A stretch of 64,000 nucleotides of DNA, from the NCBI GenBank assembly GCA_031291415.1, contig JARLJB010000217.1, positions 48,189 through 112,188 of the forward strand, read 5' to 3'. The stretch is from Telmatospirillum sp. GTDB lineage: Bacteria > Pseudomonadota > Alphaproteobacteria > Rhodospirillales > Magnetospirillaceae. The notes under the pieces were generated by a model. It worked only from the letters and a program-made list of their open reading frames with translations, ran no database searches and was not told the origin of the DNA. Below are positions 57,669 through 64,000 of this stretch, in pieces. Made by a program: the position numbers and the translations under genes. Position 1 is the stretch's first letter. Each line of letters begins with the position of its first letter.

Positions 57669-57674
57669 AATCTC

Positions 57675-58007
57675 TCAAAAGGAAATATGGGTTCCGGTGA
57701 CAGCCTCCAGTTCGTCGGCCAGGAGGTCGGTCAGGTCAATGGGGGCGCCCCGCGTCGAACGCCAGCATTCGTCCTCGCTATCCCATGCAAAATGCCACGC
57801 GCCGCTTTGCGGCGACGAAAGCCAGATTTGCCGCAATGGCGCATTTTTGTTGACGATGTATTGGCCGCCGTCGGCAAGATCGAGGGTGAGAATCTCGCCC
57901 TCGATCTCGACGTCGAGATCATCGCCGAGTTCAGCGTCGATGGCTTCCGCCAGGGCGTCAATCGTCTTGCCGGCGATGATGTGAAAGCTGCTTTCGTCGA
58001 GAGGCAT
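57675..58007 (-). CDS. cyaY: Iron donor protein CyaY (frataxin homologue)
   Basis: A 110-residue frataxin homologue that regulates iron delivery to the IscS-IscU cluster machinery. The acidic first helix (TIDALAEAIDAELGD) and acidic loop DLDVEIEGEILTLDLADGG carry the iron-binding surface. The core sheet contains QYIVNKNAPLRQIWLSSPQS and AWHFAWDSEDECW, which are hallmarks. It converges with the MotB-like gene (6 bp) and is divergent from rpmE. Confidence 0.93.
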   Translation of the reverse strand: MPLDESSFHIIAGKTIDALAEAIDAELGDDLDVEIEGEILTLDLADGGQYIVNKNAPLRQIWLSSPQSGAWHFAWDSEDECWRSTRGAPIDLTDLLADELEAVTGTHISF

Positions 58008-58065
58008 GGGGATCTCCTGATTCCGGGCTCATATTAGGACATGAGCGGCGGCCTGCGTTCAAGGC

Positions 58066-58094
58066 TTGCAACCGGGCGGGCACTGGTTTATATA
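58066..58094 (+). promoter_or_regulatory. Sigma-70-type promoter of rpmE
   Basis: TTGCAA (58066-58071) and TATATA (58089-58094) are spaced 17 bp. The transcript would begin about 20 nt before the rpmE ribosome site (GGAG near 58110). This fits a constitutive ribosomal-protein promoter. Confidence 0.6.
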
Positions 58095-58121
58095 CGCCGC
58101 TTCGAATTCTGGAGCACCGTA

Positions 58122-58346
58122 ATGAAGCAGGACATTCACCCCGACTATCACGACATCACCGTGATCATGACCGATGGCACGGAGTTCAAGACGCGCTCCA
58201 CCATGGGGAAGCCGGGCGATGTTTTGCGCCTCGACATCGATCCGAAATCGCATCCCGCGTGGACCGGCGTGCATCGTCTGATGGATACCGGTGGGCAGTT
58301 GGCGAAGTTCAACAAGCGCTTCGCTAATTTTGGCGTGAAGAAATAG
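58122..58346 (+). CDS. rpmE: 50S ribosomal protein L31
   Basis: A 74-residue ribosomal protein, starting [20 protein letters not shown]. It lacks the four zinc-binding cysteines of E. coli L31, so it is the C-minus form that many alphaproteobacteria carry as the main copy. [20 protein letters not shown] and the C-terminal NKRF are family features. The ATG at 58122 has GGAGCACC upstream; the longer in-frame start is in promoter DNA. Confidence 0.97.
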   Translation: MKQDIHPDYHDITVIMTDGTEFKTRSTMGKPGDVLRLDIDPKSHPAWTGVHRLMDTGGQLAKFNKRFANFGVKK

Positions 58347-58417
58347 CTGTTCGCCTGGGGCTATCGGTTGCCCCTGGAAGCACTGTTTTTTCCTGTTCGC
58401 TTGATGTATCTGTAAAG

Positions 58418-58456
58418 GCGCGCCATGTCATGCCCGACTGGCGCGCTTTGCTTTTG
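58418..58456 (+). terminator. Terminator after rpmE
   Basis: GCGCGCCA (58418-58425) pairs with TGGCGCGC (58439-58446), followed by TTTGCTTTT. It sits 70 bp past the rpmE stop and closes this single-gene transcript. Confidence 0.7.
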
Positions 58457-58522
58457 CCCAATCAAGGGTGATGATCCTATATTGCTCGAGTAAAGTGACT
58501 CCGCGCAGATTGTGATGGACCT

Positions 58523-60475
58523 ATGAGTTCTCAAGGACCTGCCATCGTTCACTACGAGGTCTACGCGCTCGAAGCCGAGCGCTGGACTCTCCACGCCCGC
58601 TTTCGCAAAGAGGAGCGAGAGGATGCGCTGGAGGAGGCCAAGGCCGTCGAAACCACTCTCGGCCACTGCGCCAAGGTCGTCCGCGAAACCTATTACCCCG
58701 GCGACAATTCGAGCGAAGACGCTCTTGTTTACAAAACCGACAAGAAATTCAAACCGCGGGTCCGCGCGACGGGGCATCGGGCGCGGGCCTTTGCCCGAGG
58801 TGAAACCAACACGGACATCGCCACGCCTGATTTCCGCAAACGGAAAAAGGTGAAGGCTGGAGAAACCTCGGTCGGTGTCCTGCTCAAGCTGTTTCTGGTC
58901 GTCGGCACCTCCTTGGCAATTGCCTGCGGTGTCGCCGCTATCGTCAACAATTTCCTGATAAAGCTGCCGCAGTACGGAATGGTGATCAGCGATGGCTCCT
59001 CGTCGCTATTGATGTTCGTCACTTTCGTTGCGGCTTTCCTGGCCTCGGCCGTTCCCTTCGCGCTCTCGCTGTTCGATTGGCGGGGCAATAAGGACCGGCG
59101 AGGCAAGACGACGGAGGCGGCTCCACAGCAGGCCCCGCCCCCCGCCGCCGCCCCGTTGCCCGAGGCGCCGCCGGCGCCTGTCGCGGCTCCAACCGTGGTG
59201 GCGCAGCCCTTTGAGGCGGAGGATACCGCCAAAGAGGAAAAAGCTGAATCCGACAAAGAAAAGGTCGTCGAGGAAAAGCCTCCGGAGCCGGAAGCGGTGA
59301 CAGCAAAGCCGGAGGAGGCAAAGAAGGAAGCCGAGCAAGTGGCCGCCGAACCTAAGGCAGCCCCCGAAAACGAGGTTGCCCCGCCACCTGCCGAGCCCGC
59401 AAAAGACCATGCACCGGAGGCTGACGCGTCGGCCGGTCCGCTGGAACCTTTCAAAATGATGATGATCCGCTTGTTAAGCGGTCTTCTTGGCGAGATTCAA
59501 AAGGTTCGTCCCAGCCTCGACGCTTACAATCTTTTCGGGATCGATCTCGTGCTGGCCGGCGCCATCGACGTGCTGGGCACCGAAAAACTCCTTTCCTTGG
59601 AAGACAAGCGCGGCATCCTGAAGCAGACCATCGAGGTGATGGGAACCAAGAGCGATACCGCCAAGGCGTTTGCCGACAAATACGAAGATTATCTCGTCGA
59701 ACCCAAATATCTCTCGATGGTGCAGGTGGGCAGGAACAACATGGAGGCACTGCTGGCCGACGCTGAGATGTCGCTCGATGAGATCGGCAGCGTTTTCACC
59801 TCATGGAACAGGCCGCAGCCGACAACGCAAACGTCTCCCGGGACTATTACCGTCCTCTTCACCGACATGGTCGGCTCGACCGACCTCACCCAGAGCCGTG
59901 GCGACCACGCGGCGCAGGACATCGTACGTCGCCACAACAGTATCGTCAGAAGTGCCTTGGCGGAATTTGCCGGCAAAGAGATCAAGCACACCGGCGACGG
60001 CATCATGGCGTCCTTTTCCAGCGCGGCCAATGGTGTCGAAGCGGCAATTGCCATCCAAAAGGCATGCGCCGCGCACAACGAGAAAAGCCCGAATCTGCCA
60101 TTGCACCTGCGAATCGGCATCAATGCCGGCGAACCGATTCAAGAAGAGGATGACCTGTTCGGCACCACGGTTCAGCTTTCCGCCCGGGTTTGCGCCAAGG
60201 CGGCTTCCAATGAAATTCTCTGCACAAATGTCGTACGGGAATTGTCCGCTGGTAAGGATCTGACGTTCGATGCCAAGGGAGTCCACGAATTGAAGGGCTT
60301 CAAGGATGCGGTGCCGCTCTTCGCCGTGCAGTGGACGACACCGGTGGCGGAAACCGAACCGGCTGTGCCGGCTCCGGCCCCGACCAAAGCAGCGGGCAAG
60401 AAGGCGGCCAAACCAAAGGCCCGTCACGCCGCGTCACGAGTGGCTCCTGAGCGCGAACCACCGCAGGTCAGTTGA
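58523..60475 (+). CDS. Class III adenylate/guanylate cyclase, membrane protein
   Basis: A 650-residue protein. The first 110 residues form a small charged cytoplasmic domain I do not recognise. Two membrane helices lie at about 117-142 and 160-183. A 120-residue Pro/Ala/Glu/Lys linker follows, then a helical stretch, then the cyclase domain (about 440-605). Motifs are TITVLFTDMVGSTDLTQSRG (first metal aspartate), IKHTGDGIMASFSSA (second), and LFGTTVQLSARVCAKA. The metal-binding aspartates are both present, so it should be active. A lysine before the TGDG segment favours ATP as substrate. The C-terminus is a basic Lys/Ala-rich tail. Confidence 0.9.
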   Translation: MSSQGPAIVHYEVYALEAERWTLHARFRKEEREDALEEAKAVETTLGHCAKVVRETYYPGDNSSEDALVYKTDKKFKPRVRATGHRARAFARGETNTDIATPDFRKRKKVKAGETSVGVLLKLFLVVGTSLAIACGVAAIVNNFLIKLPQYGMVISDGSSSLLMFVTFVAAFLASAVPFALSLFDWRGNKDRRGKTTEAAPQQAPPPAAAPLPEAPPAPVAAPTVVAQPFEAEDTAKEEKAESDKEKVVEEKPPEPEAVTAKPEEAKKEAEQVAAEPKAAPENEVAPPPAEPAKDHAPEADASAGPLEPFKMMMIRLLSGLLGEIQKVRPSLDAYNLFGIDLVLAGAIDVLGTEKLLSLEDKRGILKQTIEVMGTKSDTAKAFADKYEDYLVEPKYLSMVQVGRNNMEALLADAEMSLDEIGSVFTSWNRPQPTTQTSPGTITVLFTDMVGSTDLTQSRGDHAAQDIVRRHNSIVRSALAEFAGKEIKHTGDGIMASFSSAANGVEAAIAIQKACAAHNEKSPNLPLHLRIGINAGEPIQEEDDLFGTTVQLSARVCAKAASNEILCTNVVRELSAGKDLTFDAKGVHELKGFKDAVPLFAVQWTTPVAETEPAVPAPAPTKAAGKKAAKPKARHAASRVAPEREPPQVS

Positions 60476-60887
60476 TCGTCCGGGCAACGCCCACGCGCAC
60501 GAGAACCATTTCCTCCAACCGCGAAACTCGTTGGTAGAGGCGATAGCTCCTCGTCAGAAGACTGCGAAGACCGGCAGGAAGACTATCATCGTCCATCGAG
60601 TTGGTGTCGAGGCAGACGTCACGGCCGGACAACCGGTTCCCTTCGAGGCAAGCCTCCTCGGGGGAGATCTCGCCGTAGACCACGGCACGCTGCAGCATCA
60701 GCCACGCCATCACCTGGGTTAGCCGCGACGTCACCCGCAAAGCCTCGCAACTGAAATGCAGATCTTCACCACCACGCCGGCGACGCGAAACCCTGGGGTC
60801 CAGGTGAGCCATGTAATTACGCGCCTCAACGATCATGCTGAGCGTCTCGTCATAGGTCCGGGTGAAGATCGCCGTCTGTGCCCCCAT
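60468..60887 (-). CDS. DUF1465 protein, RcdA-like cell-cycle factor
   Basis: A 139-residue helical protein of the DUF1465 family, which includes RcdA, the adaptor for ClpXP-mediated CtrA degradation in Caulobacter. The family's helical pattern is visible (TYDETLSMIVEARNYMAHL, then LHFSCEALRVTSRLTQVMAW). Assignment to RcdA itself is inferred. The start ATG 60887 has GGCGGAG upstream. Its 3' end overlaps the convergent cyclase gene by 8 nt. trcR is about 2.6 kb away. Confidence 0.72.
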   Translation of the reverse strand: MGAQTAIFTRTYDETLSMIVEARNYMAHLDPRVSRRRRGGEDLHFSCEALRVTSRLTQVMAWLMLQRAVVYGEISPEEACLEGNRLSGRDVCLDTNSMDDDSLPAGLRSLLTRSYRLYQRVSRLEEMVLVRVGVARTIN

Positions 60888-61014
60888 TCCGTCGCTCCGC
60901 CTACCGTACGGTTGAATAATAGTAGCGCATTTTTCCTTTTACCTGTGTCCTCGATAATGGATTGTCAATCTGCGCCACATTTTTTGCATACCATGGCATG
61001 ATCATCCATCCGAC

Positions 61015-61042
61015 CTTGACAGGCGTCAATCCCACCTTAGAT
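61015..61042 (+). promoter_or_regulatory. Candidate RpoH-type promoter of hsp20
   Basis: CTTGAC (61015-61020) resembles the -35 element of RpoH promoters and CCTTAGAT (61035-61042) lies 14 bp on, matching the -10 only loosely. It is placed upstream of the heat-shock gene, which supports it. Confidence 0.4.
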
Positions 61043-61090
61043 CCATAATGCACGGGTCGCCGTTGTTGGGACCCTGCAGTCACCACTTAG

Positions 61091-61161
61091 GGCACCGCCC
61101 CGTTGCCATGTTGGACGTCGCGGTGCCGGTCAGGACACATTGCTCGTTGGAGGATGTCACT
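61091..61161 (+). promoter_or_regulatory. ROSE-type RNA thermometer before hsp20
   Basis: An 8-bp stem GGCACCGC (61091-61098) / GCGGTGCC (61120-61127) is followed by the distal hairpin at 61138-61156. In it CAUU-G-CUC pairs with GAG-GAUG: C-G, A-U, U-A and U-G pairs, a bulged G, then C-G, U-A and C-G around a GUUG loop. This buries the ribosome site GGAGGA. The bulged G opposite the Shine-Dalgarno is the hallmark of ROSE elements in rhizobial and other hsp20 leaders. Structure is deduced by eye. Confidence 0.72.
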
Positions 61162-61629
61162 ATGCGTACGTTTGATCTGTCGCCCCTGTTCCGTTCCACC
61201 GTCGGATTCGATCATTTGGCCCGCATGCTTGATGCGGCGTCGCGTGTGGACGAACAAGCTTTCACCTACCCCCCTTACAACATCGAAAAGCTGAACGAAG
61301 ACAGCTACCGCATCACCATGGCGGTTGCCGGATTCGCCGAAGGGGACATTGAGATCATCGCCCAGGATCACACTCTGGTCATCGTCGGTCGCGCGCAGAA
61401 GGAAGAAGCTGCAGCGCAGTATCTGCATCATGGTATCGCCGGACGTCCTTTCGAACGCCGCTTCGAATTGGCCGATTATGTCCGCCCATCGGGAGCCAGC
61501 TTGGCCAACGGCCTGCTCCACGTGGATCTGGTTCGCGAAGTCCCGGAGACGATGAAGCCGCGCCGGATCGAAATCACCAGCAGAAGTACCGAAACGGCCG
61601 CGCCGGTCCTTGAGGACAAAGCCGCCTAA
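61162..61629 (+). CDS. Small heat-shock protein, Hsp20/IbpA family
   Basis: A 155-residue alpha-crystallin-type holdase. It starts MRTFDLSPLFRSTVGFDHLA, the class-A alphaproteobacterial opening. The crystallin domain has YRITMAVAGFAEGDIEI, TLVIVGRAQKEE, and GIAGRPFERRFELADYVRPS. GLLHVDLVREVPE is the usual ending block. The ATG at 61162 follows GGAGGAUG, which sits inside the thermometer hairpin. Expression should rise with temperature through the ROSE element and a heat-shock promoter. Confidence 0.95.
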   Translation: MRTFDLSPLFRSTVGFDHLARMLDAASRVDEQAFTYPPYNIEKLNEDSYRITMAVAGFAEGDIEIIAQDHTLVIVGRAQKEEAAAQYLHHGIAGRPFERRFELADYVRPSGASLANGLLHVDLVREVPETMKPRRIEITSRSTETAAPVLEDKAA

Positions 61630-61646
61630 CAGTCGTCATGCCAGAG

Positions 61647-61681
61647 GACCGGGGCTCCCATGGGCGGGGCCCCGGTCTTTT
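61647..61681 (+). terminator. Intrinsic terminator after hsp20
   Basis: GACCGGGGC (61647-61655) pairs with GCCCCGGTC (61669-61677), then TTTT. It is a textbook terminator 17 bp past the hsp20 stop. Confidence 0.85.
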
Positions 61682-61706
61682 AGTCTCAACAGAGTTGGCT
61701 TGCGGA

Positions 61707-61892
61707 TCATCTGCGGAAAAGAGATTCGGCCCCGTTGCGGATGCCTTTCTTGGTGTTGATCGTAGTTTTCACCCGGACGATCTCAGCTTCCAGCTCGCCG
61801 ATATAGGTATGCAGTTCTTCAATCGACAAAGGTTCCAGATTACGCCGTTCGGGAGTTTTCCTGCGAGGTTCAAGATCGTCAGTATCCATCAC
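61707..61892 (-). CDS. DUF1192 family small protein
   Basis: A 61-residue protein, conserved in alphaproteobacteria without an assigned function. The DUF1192 pattern is clear: PLSIEELHTYIGELEAEIVR, a leucine-rich coiled coil, with a basic C-terminus. It starts MMDTDDLEPRRKTPERR. Located on the minus strand between hsp20 and the oxidoreductase gene, it has its own promoter in the short gap, not identified here. Confidence 0.85.
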   Translation of the reverse strand: MMDTDDLEPRRKTPERRNLEPLSIEELHTYIGELEAEIVRVKTTINTKKGIRNGAESLFRR

Positions 61893-61940
61893 GCGCCCTC
61901 TTGCCTATTCCTGCGTTAAGGTAACAGACTGAGAGAAGAC

Positions 61941-62957
61941 GTGAAAACTCAAGAGATTAGAATGCCGTTACCAACGTCGATGACCTGCATTGAAATCGCA
62001 TCTCCTGGTGGGCCGGACATGTTACAGCCGGTCAAACGGCCGCTTCCCCGTCCAGGTTCCAGCGAAGTCCTGATTCGCGTGGCCGCGGCCGGTGTCAATC
62101 GGCCGGATGTCTTCCAGCGGCAGGGGAGTTATCCGCCGCCACCCGGCGCCTCGGACATTCCCGGCCTCGAAATCGCCGGTGAAATCGTGGAGCTAGGCGA
62201 GGCCGTGAGCGGGCTTTCCATCGGACAACAGGTTGCCGCGCTGGTCGCCGGCGGCGGTTACGCCGAGTTCTGCGTCGCCCCGGCAGCGCTTTGCCTGCCT
62301 TTTCCCAAAGGATTCACGGCAGTCCAGGCTGCCGCGCTGCCCGAAACCTTCTTCACCGTGTGGCACAATGTGTTTCAACGTGGCCGTCTCCAGGCGGGGG
62401 AGAGCTTCCTCGTGCATGGCGGGACCAGTGGCATTGGCACAACAGCCATCCAATTGGCCAAGACCTTTGGCGCCAAGGTTTTCACGACCGCCGGCGGCCC
62501 GGAGAAATGTCAGGCTTGCCGGGAGATTGGCGCCGACCGGGCGATTGACTACAAATCTGAGGACTTCGTCGGCGTCATCGCCGAAGAGACCAAGGGGCGT
62601 GGCGTTGACGTCATTCTCGACATGGTCGGCGGCGACTACCTCAACCGCAACATCAAAAGTCTCGCGGTCGACGGACGCCATGTCAGCATTGCCTTCCTCA
62701 ACGGAGCCAAGGCCGACGTGAATTTTCTGCCGGTCATGCTGAAAAGGCTTATTCTGACCGGATCGACGCTACGGGCTCGCTCAGTCGCCGATAAAGCCGG
62801 CATCGCCGCCGAGCTTCGAAGCAAAGTGTGGCCGTTCCTCGACGATGGCCGGTTGGCGCCGCTGATATTCTCGACCTTCGCCCTGGACCAGGCGTCGGAG
62901 GCACATCGACTTATGGAAAGCAGTCGACATATCGGCAAGATCGTGCTGGTTTTATAG
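61941..62957 (+). CDS. Zinc-less NAD(P)H quinone oxidoreductase
   Basis: A medium-chain dehydrogenase/reductase of the quinone oxidoreductase branch. GVNRPDVFQRQGSYPPPPGA and the nucleotide motif FLVHGGTSGIGTTAIQLAKT are clear. No zinc-binding cysteine cluster is present, as expected for this branch. The best start is not certain: GTG 61941 has GAGAGAAG just before, while ATG 61962 and ATG 61980 (MTCIEIASPGG) are closer to the family N-terminus. The role is probably detoxification of electrophilic or quinone compounds. Confidence 0.9.
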   Translation: MKTQEIRMPLPTSMTCIEIASPGGPDMLQPVKRPLPRPGSSEVLIRVAAAGVNRPDVFQRQGSYPPPPGASDIPGLEIAGEIVELGEAVSGLSIGQQVAALVAGGGYAEFCVAPAALCLPFPKGFTAVQAAALPETFFTVWHNVFQRGRLQAGESFLVHGGTSGIGTTAIQLAKTFGAKVFTTAGGPEKCQACREIGADRAIDYKSEDFVGVIAEETKGRGVDVILDMVGGDYLNRNIKSLAVDGRHVSIAFLNGAKADVNFLPVMLKRLILTGSTLRARSVADKAGIAAELRSKVWPFLDDGRLAPLIFSTFALDQASEAHRLMESSRHIGKIVLVL

Positions 62958-63089
62958 AACGTTTTGCCTTTATTTGACCTTAAGGGGGGCACATGCCATA
63001 TAAAGGGCAGACATCCCACCGCGCCGGTTTCGTCCGGCAAGACCGATCCAGGTCAGAATAACGTCAATAGAGACCTGAAAGGAGGACCT

Positions 63090-63683
63090 ATGGCCTTGCC
63101 GCTCATGCCCAAGGCGACAGCCGTTTGGCTCGTCGAAAATACCATGTTGTCATTCGAGCAGATTGCCGCGTTCTGCGGTATGCACGCCCTCGAAGTTCAA
63201 GCGATCGCCGATGGCGAAGTCGCGGTCGGTATCGTCGGCCTCGACCCGGTTGCCAATGGTCAGGTGACTCGCGAAGAGATCGAACGGTGCGAAAAGAACG
63301 ACACGATCGACCTTCGTCTGTTGAGCGTGCCCGATTTGGGCCTGCAGAAGACCAAGGGCGCCCGTTACACCCCGGTATCCAAGCGTCAGGACAAACCCGA
63401 TGCCATCGCCTGGCTGCTCAAGCACCATCCGGAACTGTCCGACGCCCAGCTCTGCAAGCTGATCGGAACCACCAAAGATACCATTGCCAAGGTCCGCGAC
63501 CGCAGCCACTGGAATGCCGCCAACATCAAGCCGCGCAATCCGGTGACCCTGGGCCTTTGCACTGAACCCGATCTCGAAAAGGCTGTGATCATCGCCCGGC
63601 CGCGGAGCACGCAGGTCGCTCCTCTGCCGCTCGATGCCTACGACCAACCGGGTGACCAGCCGGTCGACCAACCCGTCGACTGA
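63090..63683 (+). CDS. trcR: Cell-cycle transcriptional regulator TrcR (DUF1013)
   Basis: A 197-residue alphaproteobacterial protein of the DUF1013 family. Members are named TrcR and tied to cell-cycle transcription. It begins MALPLMPKATAVWLVENTML and has helix-turn-helix-like segments: AVWLVENTMLSFEQIAAFCG and AIAWLLKHHPELSDAQLCKL with the following GTTKDTIAKVRDRSHWN. The ATG at 63090 has a perfect AAAGGAGG site. It ends in a Pro/Asp/Gln repeat (DQPGDQPVDQPVD). A terminator follows. Confidence 0.93.
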   Translation: MALPLMPKATAVWLVENTMLSFEQIAAFCGMHALEVQAIADGEVAVGIVGLDPVANGQVTREEIERCEKNDTIDLRLLSVPDLGLQKTKGARYTPVSKRQDKPDAIAWLLKHHPELSDAQLCKLIGTTKDTIAKVRDRSHWNAANIKPRNPVTLGLCTEPDLEKAVIIARPRSTQVAPLPLDAYDQPGDQPVDQPVD

Positions 63684-63710
63684 CCGGGGCTGCCCCCAGT
63701 ACCCAAAAAG

Positions 63711-63740
63711 GCGCAGGAGTACCTTCCTGCGCTTTTTTTT
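63711..63740 (+). terminator. Intrinsic terminator after trcR
   Basis: GCGCAGGA (63711-63718) and TCCTGCGC (63725-63732) form a perfect stem followed by eight T residues. Confidence 0.92.
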
Positions 63741-63752
63741 GCCTCGCGCTCT

Positions 63753-63839
63753 TTAGAGCGCGATGACTTTATTGGGATAGAGGCGGATTCAGATTTTTGA
63801 CCGTATCGCTCTGCGATCCCGTCAAAAATCATCCGGCTC
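63753..63839 (-). repeat. Dispersed repeat, copy E
   Basis: Inverted copy of 42559-42632 (72 of 74 bases equal), extended to 63753 by 30 bp shared exactly with 32956-32985. It contains the same GGTCAAAAAT palindromic arm. The repeat lies between the trcR terminator and the 24-bp array. Confidence 0.85.
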
Positions 63840-63876
63840 CAGAGCGGCGTGCGTCAAATCTTGCGAAATCCGATTC

Positions 63877-64000
63877 ATTCCGGCCACCTAATCCGATTTG
63901 ATTCCGGCCACTGATTCCGACGCCAATCCGGCCACCCATTCCGATTTGATTCCGGCCATCGATTCCGATCGCATTCCGGCCACCCTTCTGGTTGTGGCGC
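63877..64000 (+). mobile_element. 24-bp-period repeats, likely IS21-family element end
   Basis: ATTCCGGCCAC-like 11-mers start at 63877, 63901, 63925, 63949 and 63973, spaced exactly 24 bp; the third reads AATCCGGCCAC and the fourth ends CAT. Between them a second ATTCCGAT-like half recurs. Multiple terminal repeats of this type mark IS21-family ends, as transposase binding sites. The element, if so, continues beyond the window and istA is not visible. Other readings are iterons or an unrelated array. Confidence 0.55.

Larger units (their letters stand above)
63684..64000. other. Right-edge region: terminator, repeat and 24-bp array
   Basis: No gene is seen in these 317 bp. It contains the trcR terminator, a copy of the dispersed repeat (63766-63839) and a 24-bp-period repeat array from 63877 to the window end. 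Confidence 0.7.

Noticed and set aside
63877..64000. CRISPR array for the 24-bp periodic repeats
   Set aside because: The spacers are themselves repeated and too short (13 bp), the repeats are not identical in CRISPR fashion, and no cas gene is seen.

Overview
The window looks like the chromosome of a free-living, motile alphaproteobacterium, most likely a member of the Rhodospirillales (Magnetospirillum/Rhodospirillum-like). The basis is gene content: DUF1013/TrcR, a DUF1465/RcdA-type protein, DUF1192, DUF1178, the F1-ATPase zeta subunit (DUF1476), a long HisZ, a cysteine-free ribosomal protein L31, a ROSE-type leader before hsp20 and a serC-serA operon with a structured leader. GC is high in the genes and falls sharply in a few leaders. 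No rRNA, tRNA, CRISPR array or prophage was seen. The genus cannot be fixed from the sequence alone.

Layout. 1-24105 is almost entirely minus-strand housekeeping: purA (cut by the left edge), hisZ, a membrane chemoreceptor, serA and serC, a threonine-dehydratase-like gene, thiD, glmM, folP, ftsH and tilS, then the Tol-Pal envelope set (cpoB, pal, tolB, tolA, tolR, tolQ, ybgC) running directly from ruvC-ruvA-ruvB and yebC. Many junctions are 4-8 nt overlaps, so this reads as a few long operons. 24106-26870 holds a second membrane chemoreceptor behind a perfect FNR-type box. 26871-29538 is a minus-strand comF-grxC-nitrilase-DUF1178-Tat protein cluster, and 29633-32922 carries a methyltransferase, sfsA, map and radC on the plus strand. 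33036-41825 mixes dedA, a MarR-type regulator, a TPR-glycosyltransferase, a zinc-ribbon coiled-coil membrane protein, purB, the ATPase zeta subunit, an NRDE protein, purC, purS and a hypothetical gene.

41826-42861 is a kilobase with little or no coding sequence. It holds a set of strong stem-loops, a dispersed repeat and an AT-rich tract. It precedes a compact chemosensory operon (STAS, cheY, cheA, cheW, a soluble chemoreceptor with 91-residue tandem repeats, cheW, cheR) that has no cheB in view. 49403-53853 carries thiE and the EF-P modification set (epmA, epmB, efp) plus an inositol-monophosphatase-family gene. 53962-57668 is a three-gene envelope module: a Pro/Ala-rich OmpA-like protein, a MotA/TolQ-like channel and a MotB-like stator. 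The right end has cyaY, rpmE, a class III cyclase, an RcdA-like gene, hsp20 with its RNA thermometer, DUF1192, a quinone oxidoreductase and trcR. The window ends in a 24-bp-period repeat array resembling the end of an IS21-family element.

The points most worth a second look are the chemosensory operon and the structured DNA before it, the OmpA/MotA/MotB-like module, a modular family of dispersed repeats (five sites), the serC leader RNA, and the terminal 24-bp array.
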